A program made the position numbers and the translations under genes. This document shows, piece by piece, positions 21,518 through 31,300 of a stretch of 35,660 nucleotides of DNA. The notes below the pieces were generated by a model. It saw only the letters and a list, made by a program, of their open reading frames with translations, ran no database searches and had not been told where the DNA came from. The stretch comes from a virus, in IMG/VR virus record IMGVR_UViG_3300036850_000068, positions 1 through 35,660 of that record, one strand, 5' to 3'. Each line of letters starts with the position of its first letter. Position 1 is the first letter of the stretch.

Positions 21518-21655
21518 ATGAACCGAGAATTGAGAGAAGCCATCTACCGACGCCAGACAGGCGGTAAGATCACGCCTCGCCAGCGTCGCCGGATTCGCCA
21601 TAAGGCAAACCGCACGGTAGCCATTCGACGCGGGACTAAAGGGCAAAGGTCATGA
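21518..21655 (+). CDS. Small very basic protein, 45 aa
   Basis: ATG 21518 follows GTGAGGAAATC. MNRELREAIYRRQTGGKITP and the following Arg/His-rich helix give a highly positive charge, typical of small actinophage DNA/RNA-binding proteins. Overlaps the next ATG (ATGA). Confidence 0.6.
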   Translation: MNRELREAIYRRQTGGKITPRQRRRIRHKANRTVAIRRGTKGQRS

Positions 21656-22497
21656 ACCTGAGACGAGCGATTATCCTAGGCATCGTCCTGTTCGCCACGA
21701 TGGGCCTCGCTCCTGCTGGCCAAATACCAGCGATGGCCGTCGCGTCTGGTTGCACTACTGCCAAACCGACGTGGGTTGGCGGCCACTTCTGGGGCTCGGA
21801 CGGCCGTGCGATCAATGCACACATCGGAGTGGGACTGAAGGATAAGAACGGGATCGATGTTCTAGAAGATGGTAGCCCCCGAGGCCCCGGCGAAGGCTAC
21901 AGCTTCATCGAGCGGCTGAATCCAACGGTGCCGGCGACGGGCACGACTGACCCTAGTGCCGTCCGAGTGTGGGGCCGGTGTGTCGCCGCCAACGTCACGC
22001 GGGCCTTCATCGAAATCTATCCGAAGCGTCCCGCCTCCGATCCCCTCACCGCCCCGACGGACTACAGCCGCTATGGCTTGGGCTCGTACTACTTCCTGCG
22101 GGTCACTGTCGGTGCGCGGCTCGACGTTCTGTTGCGCACGCCGCTCATCTACCAGCTCGGCGGCAACACGGGTGGGGTCCAGGGATACATCACGCGCGGC
22201 GGCCGGCCGGTGCCTCCCGAATACATCACGCGGGTTCGGGCGTTCACGACACAGCCAGGCGCGACCTGCGGCGTCGAGGGCATGGCGGCGATTGCCAATA
22301 AGCTTCTCACGGGACCGAGCGGGCGGACCTATTACCTCGTGGACTTTCTCGCGGCTGGGCAGTGCGGCGTCGCCTACCAGACATACAACCTGCGGGTGAC
22401 GTGTGGGCCACCGGCCTGTGGCTCAGTGCCAGTCCTCGTGATCAAGAAGATCAACGTCGTGCGCGGCAGGTGGCCTCGCGTGGACGTGGCGTTCTGA
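21652..22497 (+). CDS. Secreted protein of unknown function
   Basis: 281 residues, start coupled to the preceding gene. The signal peptide (MNLRRAIILGIVLFATMGLA, cleavage near A-M-A) leads to a beta-rich mature part with four or more cysteines and repeated Gly/Pro turns. No catalytic motif was recognised. It is the second large secreted protein of the + strand half besides the one at 7826. Confidence 0.65.
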   Translation: MNLRRAIILGIVLFATMGLAPAGQIPAMAVASGCTTAKPTWVGGHFWGSDGRAINAHIGVGLKDKNGIDVLEDGSPRGPGEGYSFIERLNPTVPATGTTDPSAVRVWGRCVAANVTRAFIEIYPKRPASDPLTAPTDYSRYGLGSYYFLRVTVGARLDVLLRTPLIYQLGGNTGGVQGYITRGGRPVPPEYITRVRAFTTQPGATCGVEGMAAIANKLLTGPSGRTYYLVDFLAAGQCGVAYQTYNLRVTCGPPACGSVPVLVIKKINVVRGRWPRVDVAF

Positions 22498-22507
22498 GGA
22501 GGAAGTT

Positions 22508-22633
22508 ATGAATCGGGGACTGATGATAATTTTATTGATTCTATTGGTGAATCTAATCATACTTGGGATCAATGTCAAAATCTACACCGATCTCGCATGC
22601 GGTGATCAGGAGGGCCTAGAACATGAGAGGTAA
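22508..22633 (+). CDS. Small membrane protein, 41 aa (paralogue of 15160)
   Basis: ATG 22508 after GAGGAAGTT. The helix LMIILLILLVNLIILGINVKIY is strikingly like the protein at 15160 in position and sequence (LGI-x-x-KIY). Overlaps the next gene by 11 nt. Confidence 0.52.
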   Translation: MNRGLMIILLILLVNLIILGINVKIYTDLACGDQEGLEHER

Positions 22634-22847
22634 GAAAGCGAAGAAGATTCGGTACTTGCAATCTCAGTGGACCGCACCAGATTCGTTACCCAAGAAGGTC
22701 AGACGCTATTACCAGTTCTTTCGGGAGCGTACATGGAAGTCAAACGTCCGAGCTGGCCGCATTCGCCTCGTTCATGGCCAACATACTGGTCCGCTGAAGA
22801 CGTGGCGCGAGCGGCCAAGAATACGAGCCACGAGGTTCCCAAAGTGA
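22623..22847 (+). CDS. Small basic hypothetical protein
   Basis: 74 residues, ATG 22623. Very basic (MRGKKAKKIRYLQSQW). Its 3' half overlaps the gene at 22733 in another frame by 115 nt, so one of the two frames may be spurious or the product may be shorter. Confidence is limited. Confidence 0.35.
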   Translation: MRGKKAKKIRYLQSQWTAPDSLPKKVRRYYQFFRERTWKSNVRAGRIRLVHGQHTGPLKTWRERPRIRATRFPK

Positions 22848-23023
22848 GCATTCGCGGCTACAATATCGTAGTTATATTTCACACCGGATACAAATTGGAA
22901 AAGATCGGATTTTATAGCGTCCGCGATGGTGTCTTGGTTCTCGAAGAATTGAGTGATTATGACAAGACAACGACAAGCATTCCTTTGACGACTATCGCTT
23001 ATTGGACCGCGAAACCGAGATGA
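22733..23023 (+). CDS. Hypothetical protein
   Basis: 96 residues from ATG 22733 (CGGGAGCG upstream). The C-terminal half has convincing beta strands (RGYNIVVIFHTGYKLEKIGF, SVRDGVLVLEEL). Function unknown. The frame is open further upstream, with a GTG/ATG-poor extension. Confidence 0.52.
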   Translation: MEVKRPSWPHSPRSWPTYWSAEDVARAAKNTSHEVPKVSIRGYNIVVIFHTGYKLEKIGFYSVRDGVLVLEELSDYDKTTTSIPLTTIAYWTAKPR

Positions 23024-23059
23024 TAAGACGAGGTTCACCAGGAAGGGAGGTGATCTCTG

Positions 23060-23170
23060 ATGCTAGTGAAGCATTGGCGCCGCCGCGTCTTCGTCGCCGC
23101 GACGCTCACCGCCGGCCTGTCGTTCACTCTGGCTCCAGCCGCACTGGCCGCCGACAAGTGGATTTGGTAA
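23060..23170 (+). CDS. Tiny secreted peptide, 36 aa
   Basis: ATG 23060 has the strongest ribosome site in the region (GGGAGGTGATC). MLVKHWRRRVFVAATLTAGL and SFTLAPAALAADKWIW give a classical signal peptide with an A-L-A cleavage site that would leave only about 5-6 residues (ADKWIW or DKWIW). It is the last + strand gene before the convergent terminator. Either a secreted signal-like peptide or a membrane-retained micropeptide. Confidence 0.55.
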   Translation: MLVKHWRRRVFVAATLTAGLSFTLAPAALAADKWIW

Positions 23171-23186
23171 GTAAGTCCGTTGGCGA

Positions 23187-23255
23187 AGTCCGGCCCCGCC
23201 GGGGAAGGGACAGAAACCCTGGTGGCGTAGGCTTCCCCCCAGCGGGGACCGGACT
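23187..23255. terminator. Long GC-rich hairpin between convergent operons
   Basis: Left arm 23187-23207 and right arm 23232-23255 form an almost perfect ~21-bp stem (AGTCCGG ... CCCCGC ... GGGGAAG with its complement; one bulged A/T and two extra C). The 24-nt loop includes a smaller AGGG...CCCT hairpin. It lies between the last + gene and the holin-like gene on the - strand, so it probably terminates both. Confidence 0.8.
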
Positions 23256-23259
23256 GTTA

Positions 23260-23472
23260 TTAAAGAGCGTTTGGCTTTACTGCGTCGGGATTCGGCAGCG
23301 TTCTCTTCGTGCGGACCATGGCCCGCGCAGCACCAGCTCCGATAACCACGAGGGCGCCCGCGATCTGTATGGCGGTGTCCGCATCAACCTTGAAGCCATA
23401 GCGGGCGGCCAGCCAAACGACCAACGGAACGAGAACCGTTCCGATCGCGACTGGTTCGTTCTTTGGATTCAT
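23260..23472 (-). CDS. Holin-like small membrane protein
   Basis: 70 residues behind AGGGAGCTGCC. Two hydrophobic helices (VAIGTVLVPLVVWLAARYGF and TAIQIAGALVVIGAGAARAMV) separated by a short charged loop, and a basic C-terminus. It follows the endolysin gene, as holins often do. Size and topology fit class II holins; function by position only. Confidence 0.6.
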   Translation of the reverse strand: MNPKNEPVAIGTVLVPLVVWLAARYGFKVDADTAIQIAGALVVIGAGAARAMVRTKRTLPNPDAVKPNAL

Positions 23473-23481
23473 GGCAGCTCC

Positions 23482-24351
23482 CTAGATCCCGAAGTGAGCC
23501 TTGATCGCTTCGATACCCTGCTCGACGGAAGTAAGGCGCTCGGCTAGGTTACCAAGGCGATCATTCGCGGCACGCACGTTGATATCGGCGTGGGTATCGG
23601 TCGCTAGCGTCTCCTGGCGGCCGTCACCCCAACCGAACAAGTCCTGCCATTCGCGAATCTTGCTGAGCGAGGCCGCAACCATATGGGCAGGGAAGGTGCC
23701 ATCGACCTTCTCGCCGCGAGCGAGTCGCATCCAGAAGCGATCGATGATCTTGTCCTGATCGGCGGTGGACAGGTCAAGAAAACTCATGAACTCGTCCTCC
23801 TGCGGCTGAACGCCGCCATAGAAATGTACGATCGTGTCGACAAGCGCGTCGGCAACCGTTCCGTAGTGCGTTGTCAGCCACTCATTGTCGGCCGTGTTGG
23901 TGAGAAACCCGAACTCAACGACGATCGCCCGATTAGCGCCCGCAGCTTTCGCATTGTCGAGCGCGTAGTACCCGGCGAGGCCGGACGTGTAGTTCGTCGG
24001 CTGGTCGCCGCCTGGATAGCCTCGGGCATGGTGCCGCGAGCGCCAGTAGTCGCCCCACGCCTTCGAGGCGGGCGCGTTCGAAAGGTCAGTGCGGAAGCCG
24101 AAGCTGCACCCTCTTGCGCTCATGTTCGTACTGCCATCGCAGTGCATCGCGATGAACGCATTCATCGACGGATAGCTCGATGGATCTGCGAGAATCCGTA
24201 GTGGTGTGTGGCCAGCGGCCTGTACTTTTGGAGCGAGTACGTCGTAAAGATGGCTGACGTATTCCTGCTCCGTCGTACCGCAGCATCCTGGCGTACCAGT
24301 CGCGCCCGTAGTACGGAAGCAGTGACCAAGTTGGAACCCAATGCTAGCCAC
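23482..24351 (-). CDS. Endolysin, N-acetylmuramoyl-L-alanine amidase (Amidase_3)
   Basis: 289 residues from GTG 24351; GAGGAGGAG lies 7 nt upstream and the protein then opens with the MASIGFQLGH strand. A longer frame to 24405 lacks support. The Zn-binding set is visible: QLGHC (His), FIAMHCDGS (His) and IVVEFGFLTN (catalytic Glu). The amidase domain covers about residues 1-190. The C-terminal ~100 residues are helical and not a known cell-wall-binding repeat. It cuts the MurNAc-L-Ala bond in peptidoglycan. The start overlaps the 55-aa gene upstream. Confidence 0.85.
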   Translation of the reverse strand: MASIGFQLGHCFRTTGATGTPGCCGTTEQEYVSHLYDVLAPKVQAAGHTPLRILADPSSYPSMNAFIAMHCDGSTNMSARGCSFGFRTDLSNAPASKAWGDYWRSRHHARGYPGGDQPTNYTSGLAGYYALDNAKAAGANRAIVVEFGFLTNTADNEWLTTHYGTVADALVDTIVHFYGGVQPQEDEFMSFLDLSTADQDKIIDRFWMRLARGEKVDGTFPAHMVAASLSKIREWQDLFGWGDGRQETLATDTHADINVRAANDRLGNLAERLTSVEQGIEAIKAHFGI

Positions 24352-24511
24352 TAGGCTCCTCCTCGTACTTCTCGTATTTCGCTTCCGGATACTCCTCGGA
24401 TTCATCCCCGGGATATTCTTTCAAGTATTCCTCGTGGCTTATCGCCTCGGGTGGATGATTCTTTGCGTCATCCTCCTCGGGCGTCGGCCCGTCGCTCGTC
24501 TCGTGCGTCAC
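24344..24511 (-). CDS. Small acidic protein, 55 aa
   Basis: GTG 24511 follows AAGGGAG. The protein is dominated by Glu, Asp, Tyr and Pro (HEEYLKEYPGDESEEYPEAK, then YEKYEEEPSG). It is read just before and 8 nt into the endolysin gene. Low-complexity; function unknown. Confidence 0.5.
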   Translation of the reverse strand: MTHETSDGPTPEEDDAKNHPPEAISHEEYLKEYPGDESEEYPEAKYEKYEEEPSG

Positions 24512-24581
24512 GACGTACTCCCTTCGTCGTCATGTGACCAAAATCTAATGGTTGCCACCGGCCACCTTCCTCTGGCGTCCC

Positions 24582-25079
24582 TTACGCCGCTCCAACATCC
24601 TCCACGATAATTTGGCATGGATACGTTGCTGCTGCTTGTACGACTTGGTTCCCGGTCCCGGTTGATCGTACACCAGTCATCTTGTACGTGTGGGCGGCTG
24701 CGCTTGGATTCGGGATGTAGTGTTCCATATCGAATCCTGGTGATCCGGTGCCGGAGCTGAGACTCCATACGGTTTCTTCGTTGAGTTGTGTAGCGCCTTC
24801 TTTAATCTTGTAGCTAAATGCATCATTCGCGACGCTACCATTGATCCCTCGTACGTGGATGCTCACCCGAATAAGCCTGGTCGCGGAGATCGGCGTGAAC
24901 GCTGGCGCCGTTATGACATCGGTCTCGGTCGTCGTAACCGTAGGACCGTTTGCCGTAATCTGGCCGTATTTGATCCGTGAATCGTTCAGGTAGACGAGAT
25001 TATCTCGAACATGCGTATTCATGTGCGATTCGTTGACCGTCTCACCCGCTACCCACGTCCGAGGGACTGTCCACGCCAT
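24582..25079 (-). CDS. Minor tail / fibre-associated protein
   Basis: 165 residues. The N-terminus MAWTVPRTWVAGETVNESHM with NTHVRDNL is a motif typical of phage tail-fibre or minor tail proteins (start of a trimeric region). The rest is beta-rich with T/S/G (ISATRLIRVSIHVRGINGSV). Located at the distal end of the tail operon, so probably a host-recognition component. Confidence 0.62.
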   Translation of the reverse strand: MAWTVPRTWVAGETVNESHMNTHVRDNLVYLNDSRIKYGQITANGPTVTTTETDVITAPAFTPISATRLIRVSIHVRGINGSVANDAFSYKIKEGATQLNEETVWSLSSGTGSPGFDMEHYIPNPSAAAHTYKMTGVRSTGTGNQVVQAAATYPCQIIVEDVGAA

Positions 25080-25082
25080 TGG

Positions 25083-25481
25083 CTAGCCCCCCACTCGATG
25101 AGCAGAATTCTCGGCAAGGAGATCGGCAACCATCTCTGGTGGATGCCAGTTCTGGTTTTCGGCGAACGGCCGTACAAGTAGTGCGGTTTCGATCGCTTGT
25201 ATCTCGTTTGGCCAAACGACGGGGCGGTATTGCATACTGTTAGTTGCATTGAGGCAACGCACGCAGTAGAAGCGTCGGTCATCGGGGTCTGCTACCTGAG
25301 CAGATAGGCAAGTTGGACATTCGACAACCCACCGCCCATGATTGACAACGACGTAGAGGGGATCGCCAGCCGCTTCGTCACCGACAGGATTCGCAACCGG
25401 GATTCGTGCCCGCTGCATAAGCTCACGGCAGGCGTCCGCGCCAGGATTGCCATAGAGATCATTAGCCTTCTTAATCGGCAC
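25083..25481 (-). CDS. Tail-module hypothetical protein with zinc ribbon
   Basis: 132 residues from GTG 25481 with AAGGGAGGCACC directly upstream; TTG 25502 is less likely. CPTCLSAQV...FYCVRC gives two CxxC pairs (zinc ribbon). It sits between two tail genes, 10 nt upstream of the minor tail stop region, in one operon. Function unknown. Confidence 0.6.
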   Translation of the reverse strand: MPIKKANDLYGNPGADACRELMQRARIPVANPVGDEAAGDPLYVVVNHGRWVVECPTCLSAQVADPDDRRFYCVRCLNATNSMQYRPVVWPNEIQAIETALLVRPFAENQNWHPPEMVADLLAENSAHRVGG

Positions 25482-25491
25482 GGTGCCTCCC

Positions 25492-28356
25492 TTAATATCC
25501 AAGCCGGGTTGTAACGCCGAGTTCTGACGAGCCGCTTACCCCAAGCAACCAGGCGTCATAGATATTGGCAGGCGAACAGTTGAAAGTAATCTTCCACTCG
25601 TCGAAGCCTAACGTCTCCTGATATCCCTCCGCGAAAAGGTCGATTGTCGTAACCGGAGCCTGAGATGGTAGATTGGTAAGCCGCATCAATGTCGATATGT
25701 CTGTGTTCAAGATGGCCGGAACAAGTGTTGGATTTCGTTCAGCGAGGGTTCTTAGGTCACAAGTCACAGTTGGAAGTCGGACCAATGGTTCACCGTAGAC
25801 GTTAACGGTCCACCGAGCCAAGTTCATTGCGTCGTTATCGAGTTCGTGAATTGTGGAGAATGACTTTCGGTAGTATTCGTACTTCTCGATCGATGCTTCA
25901 TTTACAGCCCGCTGGGAGGAAGCGCGCTCTCGGTCCACGGTCGCATCGTTTACCCGCCCAAAGTCGTCGCCTGGAAATACGATGTCAGTTCCGATCTGAT
26001 CGGCCTGCTGCGCGTCCAGTATTAGGTCTGGTGGGCCGGTGGTTGCAAGCTGTCTTCGATGTCGATCGTGGAATTCCACTCGGTGATCACGAGTGCCAAA
26101 CAAGACTCCCTGTTCAGTTGCCTCGACAGCCCTGAAGGCTTCAAGTGGAGTCTGCCCAGATGTCCCTTGCCATCCAACGGTTGAGACGCCATTGTCGTAC
26201 GAAAGGAAATAATATTGGCCGATCCAATCGGCGATTCTTGCAATGCGTTGGCCGGTGGTCTCACCGGCGATTCCAGTCTTGCCGGCGGCAACTCTAGTTG
26301 CGAGCCTCGCCCCATGCAGCGGAGCTGAGTGCGCAGCGACGTGGCTGATCGTTCCTTTGAAGAGTTGGCCGCTGAGCGCATCCGATCCAACCGTGAGCTT
26401 CGAGTACAGCGACGGAGCAAATCCTGTATACGTGGTGTCAAAGTACGCTACACCATCGATGTACGTCCGATACGTGATCGTCGTCGTCCCAGTTTGAAGC
26501 TCAACAACGGCAAGATGGTGTGTTTGTCCATCATTGTAGTTATTGGTCGTAGCGGCATTATAGACGAATCCGCCTAGTGAAGGTGTAAAGTTGAAGACTT
26601 CGGCCTTCCCCGAGGCGTTGATCCACAACCGCAACTCAGCCCCGCTCGAACTCCGGAGGGATGCGATCGTTCGGCTCGTGAGTCCTGAGTCAATTCGGAA
26701 CCATGCTTCAAATGTCACTGAGACGCCGCCGACTGGCGTTGTGAGATCGACTTCAAGATATCCGCCATCGGTTGATGACGCGGGGTTGAGCATGACTGCC
26801 GATAGCTCGTCGGTGCCAGGACCAGTCCCGGCGCCGAATTGGATCGGGTCCTCGCTACCAGCTCCCAATCCACTACCAAAGCTCTGGACTGTGCCCGCTC
26901 CCTGTTGGTGCTTTGTAATGCTCGAAAAAGTTGTAGACCCCTCTGGCTCGCTGAGTGGAAAGTACGCCGTGCCGAAGGCGGGCGACGTAACAATGAGTTG
27001 GATGTCATCGGCATAGTGAACTTCGCTCACGGCCCCATTAAGTACTTGCAGCTCGACCGCAGCGAATGTTGGCTGGTTAGGCGATGCTCCCGAAACGTTT
27101 GCCCGAACCCAATCATCGGGACCGTCTATCACAAGTGATCCGGTTAGGTCGGACCCTGCGCCAAGGTATGATCCAGAAAGATCGTGGAAGGCAACACGTA
27201 TGCGACACGAACGTGCTTGACTACCAGCCTTGAAGCCAGAAAATACTTTCACAGCCGAATTCGCCGGAATGAACGTTCCTCCCGTACCGGATGGCGTCTG
27301 CGCAAACAGTGTCCCAATGCTCGTCATCTTCGTCATTTGTAGCGCGCGAGCACCACGAAGTGATTTTGTGAGGAACGCATTTGCAATCGTCGTGTTGGAG
27401 CCAGCTATCCAACCAGTCGTCGTGCCATCTTCGAGGCTATGCTGTACGATGCTAAGCTGGTTCGGATTATTTGTGTCGTAGAGGACTTCCTCTTCGAGGA
27501 CCGAACGAAGCTCTCCGATTGATCCGAAGTGTTTGAAGTGATCGGTTGCGGTAATCGGCTGCGGCATGAACGGCGTCCCCCCCGTCACTTCCCACGAGGT
27601 TGGCCATCCGTTCGAGTGGTTCTCGGCTCGGACAAAGGTGACAGCTCCAACCGAGCTGAACGTCGTGGCTGATCCACCAAGTTCAAGCTGAACTTCATCG
27701 ACCCACGCCTGGTTGCCGGACGTGGGCGACGTGGCAGCGAGGACTTGCAGTGTATGCGTCTCGGCTGTCGCAATAAATGTGTAGCTGATCTGTTGGAATG
27801 CGTTGAACGTTGTGGAAGCTGATCCGCTCCCGATGCCCGCAATTCCCAATGCAACTGCTGGACTGCCAGAGGGAATCCAGACCCACGCCGAGATGGTGTA
27901 TTGTCGGCCGGCGATTAGTCCCGTTACGATCGTCTGCGCTTGCGGGAACGTTCCGCCCGTCCCCCACGTAATCAGCATCGCTTGCGATCCATTGTGGACA
28001 TGCGTTGCTGATTGCGAAAGGATCGGAAGGACAGATCCGCCGGCAATCCATCCGTTCAGATTCGTCTCGAAACTCGGGTTGGTGACCCAGTTCTTCGGCG
28101 TGAAGACGACCGATACCCGGATGTGCTTCCCGTCGATAACGTTTGGATAATATGGCGATGCAGCTCGACTAGGCGTGAATCGGCCATCGCTATTATTTAA
28201 CGTGAGTCCGAGTGTCCCCTCCTGAACCTCCGATGATTCATCCGAGCGGCCACGCTGAACTGTAATTGACCCTTGCTCAGCTAAATAGTACGGGGTTATA
28301 TCAGTCCACACGTCCTCCGTAAACTCAACCTCGATCTTCGGCGTGTATGGCATCAT
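25492..28356 (-). CDS. Large minor tail protein with carbohydrate-binding and LamG-like domains
   Basis: 954 residues; start overlaps the tape-measure stop. The N-terminal ~90 residues resemble distal-tail proteins (IEVEFTEDVWTDITPYY, GTLGLTLNNSDGRFTP). CBM_4_9-like beta-sandwich segments occur at about 90-235 (NPSFETNLNGW, YTISAWVW) and about 290-460. A LamG/concanavalin-type domain follows at about 520-690 (VSVTFEAWFRIDSG, HHLAVVELQTG, KLTVGSDALSGQLFKGTISH). The C-terminal ~250 residues look like tail-hub material. Probably the tip/adsorption protein that binds host glycans. Confidence 0.75.
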   Translation of the reverse strand: MMPYTPKIEVEFTEDVWTDITPYYLAEQGSITVQRGRSDESSEVQEGTLGLTLNNSDGRFTPSRAASPYYPNVIDGKHIRVSVVFTPKNWVTNPSFETNLNGWIAGGSVLPILSQSATHVHNGSQAMLITWGTGGTFPQAQTIVTGLIAGRQYTISAWVWIPSGSPAVALGIAGIGSGSASTTFNAFQQISYTFIATAETHTLQVLAATSPTSGNQAWVDEVQLELGGSATTFSSVGAVTFVRAENHSNGWPTSWEVTGGTPFMPQPITATDHFKHFGSIGELRSVLEEEVLYDTNNPNQLSIVQHSLEDGTTTGWIAGSNTTIANAFLTKSLRGARALQMTKMTSIGTLFAQTPSGTGGTFIPANSAVKVFSGFKAGSQARSCRIRVAFHDLSGSYLGAGSDLTGSLVIDGPDDWVRANVSGASPNQPTFAAVELQVLNGAVSEVHYADDIQLIVTSPAFGTAYFPLSEPEGSTTFSSITKHQQGAGTVQSFGSGLGAGSEDPIQFGAGTGPGTDELSAVMLNPASSTDGGYLEVDLTTPVGGVSVTFEAWFRIDSGLTSRTIASLRSSSGAELRLWINASGKAEVFNFTPSLGGFVYNAATTNNYNDGQTHHLAVVELQTGTTTITYRTYIDGVAYFDTTYTGFAPSLYSKLTVGSDALSGQLFKGTISHVAAHSAPLHGARLATRVAAGKTGIAGETTGQRIARIADWIGQYYFLSYDNGVSTVGWQGTSGQTPLEAFRAVEATEQGVLFGTRDHRVEFHDRHRRQLATTGPPDLILDAQQADQIGTDIVFPGDDFGRVNDATVDRERASSQRAVNEASIEKYEYYRKSFSTIHELDNDAMNLARWTVNVYGEPLVRLPTVTCDLRTLAERNPTLVPAILNTDISTLMRLTNLPSQAPVTTIDLFAEGYQETLGFDEWKITFNCSPANIYDAWLLGVSGSSELGVTTRLGY

Positions 28357-31300
28357 GCCATCCGAGTCTGGAGATACGTGCCGATGTTGCGGTGGCCGGC
28401 TCCACGTGCGCTCTTTCCCAACGACGCTTCAACTTGCTGGGCGAGTTGCGTACCATTGGCGCCATAGACCGGGCCGCTGAAATTGACGTTGTAATTGATT
28501 ATCGCAGTGCCGCCCCCACCAGATCCCGACTCGGCGGTCCTGATTGGCGTGACCCGTTCAGGGCCGTGACCGCCGAACCCGTACGTCCGACCCGATCGGA
28601 GTCCCACACCAACAATTGCCTCACGAATCACGCCGCCGAGGTCGTACCAATGGTGGCGGCGCCAGAAAGACCACGCGCCAATTGGGTCACGGTATCGACT
28701 CGCAATGTACCGAAGTCCGGCAACTGTCTGCCGATATGGATCTGAGGTTTTTGCAATTCCTGTTGAAGCCCAAGTTCCGTTTAGGAACTGAAATAACCCA
28801 AAAGCTGTTGATGTTGGGTTTTGGGCGTTGGGGTCAAAGCCGGATTCGTGAGAAATCAACTGAGCCAAGGCGAACCACTCGGAACCATGACCCCACCCAC
28901 GCAGTTTTTCCGCCCAATTCTTGACCGCAGATCGCACACGGCCACCCTGCACGCTATGGACTCCACCGAGGCCGCCAGTACCAATGAATCCGAGAAGTGG
29001 GTCCCACTGACCTGTATTTTTATTCCACGAGCTATAGATCGTATCCCAAATCGAACCCACGATTCCACGGACGTAGCCCAGGGCCCCGCCTGAACCACGA
29101 CGTAGCCCGGTCAGGAAGCCGCCCATGATTGCCTTACCAGCCGGGACAAGAAGTTGCCGGTCAATCGAGAGCGGTCCCTTGTGGTCCTTGATCCACTTTG
29201 GAATCCCAAGGAACCATTTCTTCACGTCCTCCCACTTCAGGTGGAGGCCGTCAAGGAGTCCCTGAAGGACTTGCTTCCCACGACCCACCAACCAGTTCAA
29301 AGCCGACTTGAAGAAGTTCTTGAACCAGTCGTCAATTCCGCCGAACCACTTCTTGACACCCAGCCAGCGGCTCACGAGGCCACTTAGAAGGCCAAGAAGG
29401 ATATTGTTCCCATGTGTAATGAGCCAGGACTTCGCCGTCGTGAAGAAGCTCTTCGTTGCCTTTGGCCGTCCACGGAACCATGCGGCGATTGCCAGCCACG
29501 ATCGAATGAGCCCGAGCGCAAGCCCAACGAGAATGTCGTGACCCGTCTTGACCAACCAGCCAGGCGCAGCCCGCAGGACACGCAATATTCGTCCGGGTAG
29601 CATGATGAAGAAGCGAATGACCGCTCCTACGGAGTAGGCAAATGAATAAAGAAGAATATCAATTGATCTCGTCGCCCACCTGCCAAGTAGCCCAGGCAAC
29701 GCGCGCAATGCGCCCATCACCCGCCCCGGCAATGCGCGGAACCAATTAACAACTGCCATTCCGCGATCAGGAATCTGACTGAACCAGTCAACAATGATGC
29801 CGATCCACCGGCCGATAAACTGAGCCACAACGGCGATGACATGTCGAAGGTCTTCCCAGGCACGTCCCACGCTGCCAAGGACCTTGATCGAAATCGTAAG
29901 TCCCTTGATGAGATAGTTGAGATAGACAATGGCAATCGGAATCGCAATTGCGAACAGTTTGCCGAAGTCGCCAGCGAGAACCTTGATGCCCCCACTGTTT
30001 TCGCGCCACGACTTTACGAGATCGTCAAGTGCGGGCTGAACGTTCCGCGAGATAATTGTGGCGGCGCTCTTAACAGCAGGTATAAGTGTATTTCTGAACC
30101 ACTTAGCAAAGCCCTCGGCCGCGCCCGTAGCTCCGAACATCAACGTAATGAAGCCCTGAAGGGCGGGTTGTAACTCGTCACTGAATGAGTTCCGGATCAG
30201 CTTCCATCGATTCTTCAGAAGCTCGGTCCTCGACGCAACCGTGGTCGCCATCTTGTCATAAGCTTCTCGCGTCGCACCAGAAGCGTTGCCCATATCCCGG
30301 ATAAGTGCATTAAACTCAGGAAATCTCTTAATGACAATATCGAAGAATCGCCGAGCCTGAATCGTACCACCGGCGCCCTTGAACAGTTCCTTAAGAACGG
30401 CCACGCGGGCGACTGGCGGGAGCTTCAGGAGGACCTGACTAAACTCCCGCATGATATCGACCATCGGCCGAAACTTGCCACGTGAGTCCGCAACTCGAAT
30501 CGAAGTGCGGTTAACATCGATACCAAGAGCGCGGAGCTTCCGAGCGCTTAAGCCGGATGCGTCTGCGATGGTCTTCCCGAAATCGCCAAGCCGCTTGACG
30601 ACCGCAGGATTTGAGATCGCGTCGAGCGCGCGACCAGCCGACGCAGCGGCCATCGCGGCGCTCAAACCATTTCGCGTCAGGAACGCGAGCATGCCGCCGA
30701 GCGTCTGGTACGACTGGCCTGCTCGCACGGCAGACGGGACAGATCGGCCGATCGTGCGAGCAAAGTCCGCGAACGTCCCAACGCCCTTTCGGACGAGTTG
30801 GAATTGGAAGTCGAGAACTTCGTTGACCTTCCTGACCGGGATATGGAAGGCATTCATGATCCCGATCGTTGATCGCGCGGCCGTCCGAACATCGACTTGG
30901 CCAGCAACAGCCTCGCGAGCAAATGCTCGCAACAAAACGCCTGACTGTTTGACGCTCACATTCATCGAAGAGAAGATATCGTATAGTGCAGGCTGCAACT
31001 GTTCCAATGGCGCAGCGATCGACTTGGCTACGTCATCGGAAATTCTGCGCAAGTCTCGAACGCTGGTCTTCTCTTTATCAACCTGTGTCAGTGTATACGA
31101 AATCTGTTGGTTGTAATCTTTGGTCACGTTTGCAAGTTTGAATAAACCGAAAACAGCGGCGGCAGCCGTCGCAGCAACTACCGTCGCAACAACCGCAATG
31201 GCGCCGACAGCACGTAGCGTATTCCGCCGAGCAGTAGCCGCAGCAACCGCCATCTCTTTCTGTCTCGCGATGGCAATCGCCTGAGCCTGATTTGCACGTC

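Noticed and set aside
23683-24201. 172-residue + strand frame inside the endolysin gene
   Set aside because: Antisense to the amidase, whose catalytic residues are intact.
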